Assembly: GCA_003557545.1 (NCBI GenBank)
Contig: PWOD01000028.1
Coordinates: 1-17,974 of the forward strand
Source of the DNA: a bacterium
GTDB lineage: Bacteria; T1Sed10-126
Reading direction: 5' to 3'
DNA: 17,974 nucleotides
Shown: piece by piece, positions 6,155 to 14,768 of the stretch
Layout of the letters: the number at the start of each line of letters is the position of its first letter
Position numbering within the stretch: position 1 is the first letter of the stretch
Notes under the pieces: model-generated
Told to the model about the DNA's origin: nothing
Database searches by the model: none
What the model saw: the letters and a program-made list of their open reading frames with translations, nothing else
Position numbers and translations under genes: made by a program

Positions 6155-7960
6155 ATGAGTAAAACAACTGGAGTAATCACAAGTATTAGTGGCAACATGT
6201 TAACTGTTAAAGTTGATGGTGATGTTATACAGAACGAAATCGGTTTCGTGCTTTCCGGTGAAGAAAAGTTAAAATCTGAAATTGTCAAAATCAACCGGGA
6301 TACCGCGTTCATGCAGGTATTTGAGGACACCAAAGGGGTAAAGGTCGGAGACCAGGTTGAATTTGCCGAACAGATGTTATCTGTTGAGCTGGGGCCCGGC
6401 CTGTTGGGGATGGTCTATGACGGACTACAAAATCCTCTCCACGAACTGGCTGAAAACTATGGTTTTTTTATGGAAAGAGGAGCGGTTGTTGACTCACTTG
6501 ACAGAAACCAAAAATGGGATTTCACTCCCACGGTTGAACCTGGTGCCAGCCTGGTGGCAGGTGATCAGATCGGACTGGTACAGGAGGGAATCTTTGACCA
6601 TCCGATTTTTCTTCCCTTCCGAATGACCGGCGAGTTTGAGCTGACCAGAGTTGCTGAACCGGGTGAATACACGATCGAAGATACCATCGCCGAAGTAAAC
6701 GATAAACATGGTGAAACAACGGAAATAAAAATGTTCTTCCGCTGGCCGGTAAAAGAGGCCATCGATCTTTTTGAAGAACGTCAGGTGCCGGATGAACCAA
6801 TGGTAACCCAGACACGGGTCATCGATTCTTTCTTTCCCGTATCAAAGGGAGGAACCTACTGCATACCGGGCCCGTTTGGTTCTGGAAAAACAGTTCTTCA
6901 ACAGGTTACCAGCCGTTTTGCGGCCGTCGACGTAGTAATTATCGCCGCCTGTGGAGAACGGGCCGGCGAGGTTGTTGAAACCCTCAGGGAATTTCCCGAA
7001 CTTGAAGACCCCCAGACAGGCAAAACCCTGATGGAAAGAACAATAATTATCTGTAACACAAGTTCGATGCCGGTAGCAGCCCGTGAATCATCAGTCTACA
7101 CTGCTGTAACCCTCGGGGAATATTATAGACAGCTCGGTCTGGACGTTTTACTGCTGGCCGACTCAACATCACGCTGGGCCCAGGCCATGCGCGAACTATC
7201 CGGTAGATTAGAAGAGATCCCAGGCGAAGAGGCATTCCCTGCCTACCTTGAATCCAGAATTGCGCAGTTTTATGAACGGGCTGGTTTTGTTAAATTCAAA
7301 AACGGAAAAACCGGTAGTCTAACGATTGGGGGCACTGTCAGCCCGGCAGGAGGAAATTTTGAAGAACCTGTCACCCAATCGACTTTGAAGGTGGTTGGTG
7401 CTTTCCACGGTCTTTCCCGTGACCGGGCCAATCAACGCCGTTATCCAGCGATAGACCCCCTAGATAGCTGGACTAAATATGACGGTTTTATTGAGACAAA
7501 GAAGATTGATACCGGAAGACAGATACTGAGCAAAGGAAATGATGTTTCCCAGATGATGAAAGTTGTTGGCGAAGAAGGAACCACTCTGGACGATTTTATC
7601 ATCTATTTAAAATCAGAATTTATCGACAACGTCTACCTCCAGCAGGACTCCTTTGATCCTATCGAAGGGGCCACATCGCCAGCCAGACAGGAATACGTTT
7701 ATGATGTTGTGTTAAAGGTTCTCAAAGCTAGCTTTGATTTTGAAAAAAAGGCTGAAGCCCGGGAATTTTTTAATGATTTACGACAACTTTTCATCGACTG
7801 GAACTACATGCCGATGGAAGCTGATAAAGAGGCCCGGGAAACCGCCGATGACAGTAGCAAACAAGCAGACGATATTAACAAAACAGATGAGTTTAAAGAA
7901 CAGGAAACCAAGATCTTGAATCTTATTGAGGAGCATCTGGCCGATGCAAAAAGTTCATAA
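6155..7960 (+). CDS. atpA: V-type ATP synthase catalytic subunit A
   Basis: The 601-residue nucleotide-binding catalytic subunit of the cytoplasmic A3B3 head. The N-terminal beta-barrel ([18 protein letters not shown]) is followed by the bulge domain, Walker A GPFGSGKT at residues 239-246 (Lys245, Thr246), the GERAGE motif with its conserved Glu, the Walker B region [16 protein letters not shown], and the GGTVSPAGG segment. Length fits the family. The C-terminal domain carries an acidic, low-complexity stretch (about residues 555-582, rich in Asp, Glu, Lys, Ser) before the final helix that looks like an insertion. The start follows the DUF2764 stop by 7 nt without a good ribosome-binding site, suggesting coupling. 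Its end overlaps the start of B by 17 nt. Confidence 0.98.
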   Translation: MSKTTGVITSISGNMLTVKVDGDVIQNEIGFVLSGEEKLKSEIVKINRDTAFMQVFEDTKGVKVGDQVEFAEQMLSVELGPGLLGMVYDGLQNPLHELAENYGFFMERGAVVDSLDRNQKWDFTPTVEPGASLVAGDQIGLVQEGIFDHPIFLPFRMTGEFELTRVAEPGEYTIEDTIAEVNDKHGETTEIKMFFRWPVKEAIDLFEERQVPDEPMVTQTRVIDSFFPVSKGGTYCIPGPFGSGKTVLQQVTSRFAAVDVVIIAACGERAGEVVETLREFPELEDPQTGKTLMERTIIICNTSSMPVAARESSVYTAVTLGEYYRQLGLDVLLLADSTSRWAQAMRELSGRLEEIPGEEAFPAYLESRIAQFYERAGFVKFKNGKTGSLTIGGTVSPAGGNFEEPVTQSTLKVVGAFHGLSRDRANQRRYPAIDPLDSWTKYDGFIETKKIDTGRQILSKGNDVSQMMKVVGEEGTTLDDFIIYLKSEFIDNVYLQQDSFDPIEGATSPARQEYVYDVVLKVLKASFDFEKKAEAREFFNDLRQLFIDWNYMPMEADKEARETADDSSKQADDINKTDEFKEQETKILNLIEEHLADAKSS

Positions 7961-9242
7961 TAAAGTTTTAAATGTTACCGGTAATGTTATAACTGTCAAA
8001 GCTCAGGGGGTAGCCTACGATGAGCTGGCCGAAGTTGAAGCCAGCCGTGGAATCTCCCTGGCACAGGTGATTAAAATCGATGGGGATCTGGTCTCTCTCC
8101 AGGTTTTTTCTGGAAGTAAAGGAATCTCAACCGCAGCTGAAGTAAGATTCCTCGGGCGGCCCATGCAGGTTAACTTTTCCGACAATATGATAGGACGAAT
8201 TTTTAACGGAAGTGGTGTTCCCCGTGACAATGGTCCGGATCTCAAGGAAAATCTCATAGAAGTTTCCGGCCCCTCGGTTAATCCCGCTCGACGGATTATC
8301 CCCAGCGAGATGATCAGAACTAATATTCCTATGATTGATATCTTCAACTCACTGGTCAAATCACAAAAACTGCCGATCTTCTCAGTTTCCGGCGAACCAT
8401 ACAATGAACTGCTCGCCCGAATAGCCCTGCAGGCCGAGGCCGACCTTATCATCCTCGGAACTATCGGGCTAAAATATGATGAATACATGTTTTTCCGAAA
8501 TCGACTGGAAGAGGGTGGTGCCCTCAGTCGCACAATATTTTTTGTTCATACCGCCGCCGATCCAATCGTTGAAAGCCTCATGGTCCCTGATCTGGCCCTG
8601 GCTGTTGCTGAGAATTTTGCACTTGAAAAGGATCTGGACGTCCTGGTGTTGCTTTCAGATATGACTAATTTCGCCGACGCTTTAAAAGAAATTGCTATCA
8701 CCATGGAAAAGGTCCCATCCAACCGCGGTTATCCAGGCGATCTCTACAGCCAGCTGGCCAAACGGTATGAAAAAGCGGTTGATTTTGAAGGGGCGGGTTC
8801 AGTAACAGTGCTGGCCGCAACAACAATGCCCGGCGACGACGTCACCCATCCAATTCCTGATAATACAGGTTACATAACCGAAGGACAGTTCTATCTACAC
8901 GATGGATACATCGATCCTTTCGGATCACTCAGCCGATTAAAACAGCTGGTAAACGAAGACTCCCGAGATGACCACCGGGCGATCATGGACAATATGATCC
9001 AGCTCTACGCTGATTTCAGAGAGACTGAAGAAAAACGCTCAATGGGTTTTCGGATGAGTGAGTGGGACAAGAAACTGCTTAAATACGGCGACCTGTTTGT
9101 CAATGAAATGATGAATCTAGACGTCAACATTCCCCTTGAAAAAGGTCTGGATAGAGGCTGGGAAATACTTGCTGAATGTTTCAATCCGAAGGAGACAGGG
9201 ATCAAATCCGATCTGCTTGAAAAATACTGGCCCGGTGATTGA
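7944..9242 (+). CDS. atpB: V-type ATP synthase subunit B (non-catalytic)
   Basis: A 432-residue regulatory subunit that alternates with A in the head. It has no Walker A lysine; the matching loop reads [19 protein letters not shown], as expected of B. Other family segments are [36 protein letters not shown] with [18 protein letters not shown], and [21 protein letters not shown]. An in-frame TTG at 7926 would add six residues, but ATG at 7944 gives the expected N-terminus [18 protein letters not shown] and has GAGGAG at 7928-7933, ten bases upstream. The first 17 nt overlap the end of A. Length is normal. Confidence 0.97.
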   Translation: MQKVHNKVLNVTGNVITVKAQGVAYDELAEVEASRGISLAQVIKIDGDLVSLQVFSGSKGISTAAEVRFLGRPMQVNFSDNMIGRIFNGSGVPRDNGPDLKENLIEVSGPSVNPARRIIPSEMIRTNIPMIDIFNSLVKSQKLPIFSVSGEPYNELLARIALQAEADLIILGTIGLKYDEYMFFRNRLEEGGALSRTIFFVHTAADPIVESLMVPDLALAVAENFALEKDLDVLVLLSDMTNFADALKEIAITMEKVPSNRGYPGDLYSQLAKRYEKAVDFEGAGSVTVLAATTMPGDDVTHPIPDNTGYITEGQFYLHDGYIDPFGSLSRLKQLVNEDSRDDHRAIMDNMIQLYADFRETEEKRSMGFRMSEWDKKLLKYGDLFVNEMMNLDVNIPLEKGLDRGWEILAECFNPKETGIKSDLLEKYWPGD

Positions 9243-9245
9243 TCC

Positions 9246-9857
9246 GTGTCTAAAATTAGAAAGACCAAGACCGAATTAAAAAAACAAAAGAATGATCTTG
9301 CCCGGTTCGAACGGTTTCTACCTACACTTGAACTAAAAAAGACTCAGCTGCTGGCGGTAATTAATGATCTTGAAAAACAGATTGGAAAAATTCGTCAGGA
9401 GATCGACGCTCATACAGAACAGGTTAAAAACTGGATCGACCTGTTTGCTGAAGAGATTGATCTCAATCAATTTATCAGTTTTAAAGAGGTAAAGACCACC
9501 CCTGATAATATTGCCGGAGTCGAAACCGAAAGTTTTCAGGAGGTCATCTTTGACGAAACCGACTATGACCTTTATACCACTCCCCTGTGGATCGATGAAG
9601 GGATCACAGCGATAAAGAAACAGTTGCAGTTGAAAGGTAAGATAATTGTGCTTAAACGGCAGATTGAAGCTCTTCAAAAGGAACTTCGCATAACTGTTCA
9701 ACGAATTAATCTATTTGAAAAAATAAAAATTCCTGAGGCTCGGGAAAATATTCGAACAATTCAGATCTACCTGGATGATTTGCAGACCTCCGAAGTAGTC
9801 CGAGGTAAAATCGCCAAGGATAAAATCAAAGCCAAAAAAGAGGCTGCCCAACGATGA
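9246..9857 (+). CDS. atpD: V-type ATP synthase subunit D (central rotor shaft)
   Basis: The 203-residue central shaft subunit, a long antiparallel coiled coil that rotates inside the A3B3 head. Residues 1-60 are a charged helix starting KIRKTKTELKKQKNDLARF, with FLPTLELKKTQL typical of the D family. The C-terminal helix carries LKRQIEALQKELRITVQRINLFEKIKIPEARENIR, the D-subunit signature, then a lysine-rich tail. The start is GTG at 9246, three bases after the B stop, without a clear ribosome-binding site. The stop overlaps the start of subunit I (ATGA). No subunit F, its usual shaft partner, is seen in the operon. Confidence 0.94.
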   Translation: MSKIRKTKTELKKQKNDLARFERFLPTLELKKTQLLAVINDLEKQIGKIRQEIDAHTEQVKNWIDLFAEEIDLNQFISFKEVKTTPDNIAGVETESFQEVIFDETDYDLYTTPLWIDEGITAIKKQLQLKGKIIVLKRQIEALQKELRITVQRINLFEKIKIPEARENIRTIQIYLDDLQTSEVVRGKIAKDKIKAKKEAAQR

Positions 9858-11686
9858 TAGTTGATATGAAAGAAGTTTTCTTGTTTATTACTCCACGTTC
9901 CCGAGAAAAAGCACTGGAACAGCTTCGCGGACTGGGAGTTCTCCATATAGAATATCTTGAGGAACCGGTTTCCTACGACGTAAATCAGCTGGAAGAGCAA
10001 CTGCGTGAGGTCGACAATGCTATCAGCCTGATCGAGACCGAGGAGTTTACAACGGCAGCTAACCAACCCGAAACAACTGATCTATCCGGTGAACAACTTA
10101 CAGCTGAAATCAATCAGCTGAATCAACAGCAAAAATCTATCCAAGAACAGTTGAATGAAAAACAACAGCTGCTCGAATGGTTTGATACCTGGGGCAAAAT
10201 AGATCAGAACGAAGTTGAAAAACTGGCAGACAGCGGGATCTATCTAAAGTTTTATCAGGCTGAAAAAGACAGTATCAACTCGCTTGATTCAGACCTGACG
10301 GTTTATCGTATAAATTATACGCAAAATCTTGAACAGCTTCTGCTAATAGCTGAGGATCCCGATCAACAACTTTCCCAATTTCAGGAGATTTTACCTCCAT
10401 CTGTAAGTTTCGATCAAACCGTAACAAGCTATCAGAACCTGCAAGAACAACTGACAGAGATTAAACATAGTTTAAGTCGTCTGGCAGACAAAATCGCCAG
10501 TCTGTATGAATATCGCGCCACTGTTGAAGAGAGACTTGAGTTCGCCCGGGTAAAAAGCGGGATGGCTGACTCTGAAAACATTCATTACCTCCGGGGCTAC
10601 TGTCCACAGAAAAATATATTGGAGCTGGCTAAAACAGCTGAAGAGGCGGGCTGGGGATATCTGTCTAAAGAACCTGACGACCCCCGCCAGGTACCAACAC
10701 TTTTAAGTGATACGGTTTTTACCCGGCTGGTCGATCCTATCTACCGTTTCATGGGAACTCTCCCGGGCTATAACGAACTGGATATAAGTGGCTTCTTTCT
10801 GATCTTCTTTGCTATTTTTGTGGCGATGATTGTCAGCGATGCCGGTTATGGACTTGTTTACCTCGGACTTACACTGTTCGCCCAAAAAAGATTCAGCTCG
10901 GTGCCTAAAGCCACCTTCAAACTATTTTATATCCTCAGTGGTGCAACTATCATCTGGGGGATCTTTACCGGCTCTTTTTTTGGAATAGAGGCGATTCAGG
11001 AACTACCACCTTTTAGATATATCATTATTGACCAGTTAAACTTCTTTGCCGAAGATCATACAGTTTTGATGTTTATCACCTTTATTGTCGGAGCTGTTCA
11101 GCTTATTCTGGGACATCTGATGCAACTGATAAAGGCCGCCTGGAAGCCTCAGGCGCTGGCCGAGATCGGCTGGATAGCAGTTGTCGCAGCTATGCTGTTC
11201 GTTTCAGAAAAGATTGTTTTAGGCTCTGAGCTTTTCGGCGAAAGCATAACCTACCAGCAGCTGGCAGTTATCATTGCTGCCGGGGGAGCCCTTGTGCTGC
11301 TGTTTGAAAACTATCGGGCCGGGGCTTTTTTCCGGGGAGTCATCAGCACAGTGACTAACCTGCCAATGGATATCATCAGTGCTTTTTCCGATATTGTCTC
11401 CTATATCCGGCTGTTTGCCGTGGGACTGGCGACAGTAGTCATTATGACCAGTTTCAATGAGATGGCCGTAGCCGGCGGAATTGATGGGGCTGGTGACCTG
11501 ATCCTGGCCGTTATCATTCTACTGCTGGGCCACGGCCTTAACCTGGTCCTCTGTCTGATGTCGATAGTTGTCCATGGTATCCGTTTAAATATGTTGGAGT
11601 TCTCAAACCATGTTGGCTTACAATGGACCGGAAGACGTTACAAACCGTTTAAACGACAGATAATACAGCATAAAACAGCAGAGTAA
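9854..11686 (+). CDS. atpI: V-type ATP synthase subunit I (a-subunit)
   Basis: The 610-residue stator membrane subunit that forms the ion channel against the K ring. Residues 1 to about 285 are a cytoplasmic coiled-coil arm rich in Gln, Glu and Leu that binds the peripheral stalk. From about residue 315 onward there are seven or eight membrane segments. The conserved SYIRLFAVGLA segment holds Arg519, the residue expected to face the rotor carboxylate. GYNELDISGFFLIFFAIFVAMIVSDAGYG marks the first membrane segment, as in the family. Length is normal for bacterial I subunits. ATG overlaps the D stop by four bases. K follows after 35 nt. Confidence 0.96.
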   Translation: MIVDMKEVFLFITPRSREKALEQLRGLGVLHIEYLEEPVSYDVNQLEEQLREVDNAISLIETEEFTTAANQPETTDLSGEQLTAEINQLNQQQKSIQEQLNEKQQLLEWFDTWGKIDQNEVEKLADSGIYLKFYQAEKDSINSLDSDLTVYRINYTQNLEQLLLIAEDPDQQLSQFQEILPPSVSFDQTVTSYQNLQEQLTEIKHSLSRLADKIASLYEYRATVEERLEFARVKSGMADSENIHYLRGYCPQKNILELAKTAEEAGWGYLSKEPDDPRQVPTLLSDTVFTRLVDPIYRFMGTLPGYNELDISGFFLIFFAIFVAMIVSDAGYGLVYLGLTLFAQKRFSSVPKATFKLFYILSGATIIWGIFTGSFFGIEAIQELPPFRYIIIDQLNFFAEDHTVLMFITFIVGAVQLILGHLMQLIKAAWKPQALAEIGWIAVVAAMLFVSEKIVLGSELFGESITYQQLAVIIAAGGALVLLFENYRAGAFFRGVISTVTNLPMDIISAFSDIVSYIRLFAVGLATVVIMTSFNEMAVAGGIDGAGDLILAVIILLLGHGLNLVLCLMSIVVHGIRLNMLEFSNHVGLQWTGRRYKPFKRQIIQHKTAE

Positions 11687-11721
11687 ATTAGCTTTAATAA
11701 CATAGAAAGGAGTAATCAATT

Positions 11722-12147
11722 ATGCTTGGAGATTTAAGTCTATCACTTTCTCTGGCGGCAGTTGGATCGGCTATTGGAACCGGTATCGCCGGGATGGCAG
11801 CGATTGGTGCCTGGAAAAAGGCCTATGCAGAAAATAAAGCAGCCCCCTTCATTATCATTGCCTTTGTCGGTGCACCGTTAACCCAAACAATCTATGGGTT
11901 AATCTTAAGAAACGCAATTCTCGACGCCGCCTGGGAAGGCTATAACTTTGCCTACCCACTTATTCTTGGTGCCTTTGCCGGCATAGCCATGGCCTTTTCC
12001 GCCTGGTTTCAGGGCAAGGCCGGAGCACGAGCAGCCGATGCACTGGGCGAGACGGGCGAAGGTTTTGGGAACTATATCATGGTAGTAGGTATTGTGGAAA
12101 CAGTAGCACTTTTCGTCATGGTCTTCTGTATGACCGCCCTACCCTGA
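11722..12147 (+). CDS. atpK: V-type ATP synthase subunit K (rotor ring proteolipid)
   Basis: A 141-residue membrane protein made of two fused hairpins (four membrane segments), the rotor subunit. The ion-binding Glu is Glu126 in GIVETVALFVMVF; the first hairpin has lost its carboxylate and reads GAPLTQTIYG. Thr54, Gln55, Gln97 (FQGK) and Glu126 match in order and nearly in spacing the Na+ ligands Thr64, Gln65, Gln110 and Glu139 of Enterococcus hirae NtpK. This suggests Na+ coupling, by analogy and not by proof. A strong ribosome-binding site (AAAGGAG) precedes the ATG, fitting the high copy number of this subunit. Last gene of the operon. Confidence 0.95.
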   Translation: MLGDLSLSLSLAAVGSAIGTGIAGMAAIGAWKKAYAENKAAPFIIIAFVGAPLTQTIYGLILRNAILDAAWEGYNFAYPLILGAFAGIAMAFSAWFQGKAGARAADALGETGEGFGNYIMVVGIVETVALFVMVFCMTALP

Positions 12148-12172
12148 AGAACTCACCGAAACTATCTGATGA

Positions 12173-12213
12173 CCGGCGGGGAGAAGATCTAAACAATCTT
12201 CTCCCCCAACCGG
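12173..12213. terminator. Strong hairpin at the end of the V-ATPase operon
   Basis: Perfect 11-bp arms GGGGAGAAGAT (12178-12188) and ATCTTCTCCCC (12196-12206) enclose a 7-nt loop. An outer CCGG/CCGG pair (12173-12176 with 12210-12213) extends the stem. No U-tract follows on either strand, so factor-independent termination is not certain. It lies between the convergent V-ATPase operon and sat and could serve both, or stabilise the 3' ends. Confidence 0.6.
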
Positions 12214-12245
12214 CAATTAGCATAGTTACTTGCCAGACTTTAAGT

Positions 12246-13430
12246 TCATCCCCGCTCACTATAGGCCTGTTTTAAGGTTTTTGCAACTTCAGGACGACTG
12301 AACTCAACCGGAAGATCTTCCCCCTCGGCAAGCATTTCCCTGACCTTCGTTCCGCTCAGAAAAAGATGGTTCTCGGCATCGTGCGGACAGGTTTTATTAG
12401 AAGCGATATTACCACAGATTTTACACCAGAAGGCATATTCAAAAAATAACGGTTGAATCTTCAAAGAACCCTCAGGCAGATCATCAAAAATCTCCTGAGC
12501 CTCATAGGTTCCATAATAATCCCCCACACCTGCATGATCACGTCCCACAATAAAATGAGTACAACCATAATTCTGACGGATAATCGCATGTAAAATCGCT
12601 TCTTTAGGACCAGCATAGTTCATCTTTGCCGGCATAACTGACAGCAAAACACGATCAGCTGGAAAATAATTTTGCAGAATCTCTTCGTAACAGCTCATAC
12701 GAACAGCTGCTGGAACATCCCCCTGCTTGGTCTGGCCAACCAGTGGATGCAGTAACAGACCATCGACGATCTCCAGAGCAGATTTCAGCAGGTATTCATG
12801 GGCCCTGTGGATCGGATTCCGGGTCTGAAATCCAACCACCCTTCTCCAGTTCTGGCGGGCAAAATAGCTTCTGGTTTGAGCCGGTGTCAGGCGGTACTGT
12901 TTAAACCGCTTATCCGAACACAGAAGAGCGGTAGCCCGAACCGCACCCCCAATGCAGATTTCATCCTGTTCCAGAGTTTTTTTAACCCCGGGATGGGCCT
13001 CATCAGTTGTTCCAAAAACCTCCCTGGCAAACTCATGTCGATCGATTTGATACTTATCTTCCAACTTCAGCTCTCCAATCAACTCACCTGACTGGTTAGT
13101 CAGACCGATCAACTCACCCTTCTGAAAGGCCTTTGCCCTCTCCGGAGTAACAGATAAAACTATTGGAATCGGCCAGAGAATAGCACCAGGCAGCTGCATC
13201 TTCTCAATAACTCCACGATACTGCGCTTCAGTCATAAACCCCTTAAGTGGACTGTACCCACCGGTTGTTATCATTTCCAGATCAGATTCCTGATCAGCGT
13301 TAAGTTGAAGCTTCTGGCTGTCACTATGACGCTGTTCAAACTGTTCCATCTCCGAGGCAGCTAAAATCCGCTCAACCAGCTGACCACCATGAGCTTCAAT
13401 CAATCCACTATCTGTTGGTACATGTTCCAT
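12246..13430 (-). CDS. sat: Sulfate adenylyltransferase (ATP sulfurylase)
   Basis: Forms adenosine 5'-phosphosulfate and pyrophosphate from ATP and sulfate, or runs in reverse. The 394-residue protein is of the homo-oligomeric Sat type, not CysDN. It has GGYSPLKGFM (58-66), QTRNPIHRAHE at residues 202-212 (the ATP/sulfate site with the HxxH motif), GRDHAGVGDYY at 296-306, and CKICG...CPH (Cys336, Cys339, Cys348, and His350 or His355), a likely structural zinc site as in Thermus and other bacterial Sat enzymes. There is no fused APS kinase or pyrophosphatase domain. ATG at 13430 has a strong AGGAGG site 8 nt upstream. No APS kinase, APS reductase or sulfite reductase gene lies nearby, so its assimilatory or dissimilatory direction is not shown. 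Confidence 0.97.
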   Translation of the reverse strand: MEHVPTDSGLIEAHGGQLVERILAASEMEQFEQRHSDSQKLQLNADQESDLEMITTGGYSPLKGFMTEAQYRGVIEKMQLPGAILWPIPIVLSVTPERAKAFQKGELIGLTNQSGELIGELKLEDKYQIDRHEFAREVFGTTDEAHPGVKKTLEQDEICIGGAVRATALLCSDKRFKQYRLTPAQTRSYFARQNWRRVVGFQTRNPIHRAHEYLLKSALEIVDGLLLHPLVGQTKQGDVPAAVRMSCYEEILQNYFPADRVLLSVMPAKMNYAGPKEAILHAIIRQNYGCTHFIVGRDHAGVGDYYGTYEAQEIFDDLPEGSLKIQPLFFEYAFWCKICGNIASNKTCPHDAENHLFLSGTKVREMLAEGEDLPVEFSRPEVAKTLKQAYSERG

Positions 13431-13502
13431 ATGAAAGCCTCCTGACTTAACTGTTACAGATAAAATTTACCGAATAATCAACTACCTAAGTATATCATCA
13501 AA

Positions 13503-13516
13503 AAGTTAAGTAACTT
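13503..13516. repeat. Inverted repeat in the sat leader, candidate operator
   Basis: AAGTTA, 2 nt, TAACTT: perfect 6-bp arms in an AT-rich region, placed just downstream of the predicted sat transcription start. A site here could let a repressor block sat transcription. The region is AT-rich, so chance occurrence is possible. Confidence 0.25.
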
Positions 13517-13530
13517 AATTAATTTAGTTT

Positions 13531-13558
13531 ATTGTATCAATTTTCAGAATTATATCAA
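13531..13558 (-). promoter_or_regulatory. Candidate sat promoter
   Basis: On the minus strand TTGATA (13558-13553), a 16-nt spacer and TACAAT (13536-13531). Transcription would start near 13524, giving a leader of about 90 nt before the sat ATG at 13430. I see no recognised riboswitch in this leader. Apart from this promoter, the repeat at 13503-13516 and the divergent promoter at 13736-13764, I see nothing in the 379 nt between sat and the next gene. Confidence 0.4.
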
Positions 13559-13735
13559 CCCGGACTGATAACCCCCTATTTAGAAAGCTATTTACTATAA
13601 CATCTTTTAAGGTACAACCCTATTTTTTAAAACCCGAAGCTCCCAATTGAATCTCCTTGACCGGTAAAAAAAGTGACTGGGTTTGCTGAATAATCAATAA
13701 TTTACTGATGAATAAATAAAACTTTCTCCGACTGC

Positions 13736-13764
13736 TTGCCGATATTCATAAAATCCGGTAGAAT
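13736..13764 (+). promoter_or_regulatory. Sigma70-type promoter of the tail-anchored protein gene
   Basis: TTGCCG (13736-13741), a 17-nt spacer, then TAGAAT (13759-13764), five of six -10 bases. Transcription would start near 13771, about 39 nt before the TTG start codon chosen here. Confidence 0.5.
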
Positions 13765-13809
13765 ATTGTTTTATATAGAATACCGTAGATGTCTTTACGA
13801 GGTGATATT

Positions 13810-14718
13810 TTGAATCAGCTACCAAAAGAAAATGGCAAGATTACAGTTTTTATAAAGGGTAAACATCCGGGAGTTAAACAATATTATGCAGCTCTGGCAG
13901 GATTGAATATCGAGAACGGCACTGTTGATTTCATTTCAGCTGTAGCCGCCCGCTCCTCCGAAGAACTGCGTCTTACACATCCCGGCAAAAATCCCGAACG
14001 GCTGCGCCAGAAAATAATCAATAATAAGATAGCCATACGTGACAAACAGGACGGATATTTGATCCGTGAAGCCGACGAGCTTTTTCATAAATTTTTTGAA
14101 AATCACGCCACAGAACTAAGCGAACTTCTCACCTCTGGTAAGCGGGAAGAAGCCACCCGGTTCATTGAGAAAAATCTGCGGAGAATTATCGAAAATCCCG
14201 GGGCTTCTTTTGAAACCTATTACCTGAGAGGGATCAGCGAAAAACCGGACAGCCCGCCGGCCACCAGGCCCAGCCGAGGTGGAAGTAACAGACGACGTGC
14301 CTCAACAGCCAACAGCAATAAGATAACCCTACCTGTCTCCCCCTTGATCGGTGTCGGCAACGGAATTAAGGCCCGGGAGATTTCACGCAGTGACAAAATT
14401 CTCGTCAAGTTTACTCCGCAGGCCCTACAAAAGCTCGAAGGTAAGATAAATGGCTCGACTTCACGAGAAGAACTAACCCGGTCAAGACCGGCGACAGTTC
14501 TTGAATATAGATCAACCTACGAAGGCATGGGACAGCTACTGGTAGAGATCGACAATAAATTCAACGGCAGCTGTATAATCCCCGAGGGCAGCCTGCTAAA
14601 ACCGGCGGAAGGACGTATCCGTTCAACCGGTCGCAGTCACGGAAGCAACGTGCCCCTGATTATCTGGTTCACGCTGCTGATCATCACTGCTGTTATAATC
14701 TTAGTAGTCTTCCTTTAA
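13810..14718 (+). CDS. Unrecognised two-domain protein with C-terminal membrane anchor
   Basis: A 302-residue protein I do not recognise. Residues 1 to about 140 are a soluble mixed domain (GKITVFIKGKHPGVKQYYAAL at the start, then a helical part with ELFHKFFENHATELSELL). About residues 143-170 form a Pro/Ser/Arg-rich linker, about 171-275 a second domain with DKILVKFTPQALQKLEG and GQLLVEIDNKFNG, and the last 22 residues (VPLIIWFTLLIITAVIILVV and two more) one hydrophobic segment ending at the stop. There is no signal peptide, so it should be tail-anchored with the rest cytoplasmic. I choose TTG at 13810 because GAGGTG lies 5 nt upstream; ATG at 13789 would add seven residues but has no ribosome-binding site. 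It stands alone on the plus strand, divergent from sat. Confidence 0.75.
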   Translation: MNQLPKENGKITVFIKGKHPGVKQYYAALAGLNIENGTVDFISAVAARSSEELRLTHPGKNPERLRQKIINNKIAIRDKQDGYLIREADELFHKFFENHATELSELLTSGKREEATRFIEKNLRRIIENPGASFETYYLRGISEKPDSPPATRPSRGGSNRRRASTANSNKITLPVSPLIGVGNGIKAREISRSDKILVKFTPQALQKLEGKINGSTSREELTRSRPATVLEYRSTYEGMGQLLVEIDNKFNGSCIIPEGSLLKPAEGRIRSTGRSHGSNVPLIIWFTLLIITAVIILVVFL

Positions 14719-14768
14719 AAAACAACTCTAAAAAAGACTGCCGACGACGCTACCACAACCAGCTTCTC

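Noticed and set aside
8015-8533. Minus-strand frame of 172 codons.
   Set aside because: Fully antisense to V-ATPase B; the Arg/Ser/Leu-rich composition is that of a shadow frame.
12148-12245. A further small V-ATPase subunit gene (F or G) after K.
   Set aside because: Only 98 nt remain before sat and they hold a strong hairpin; there is no open frame of useful length.
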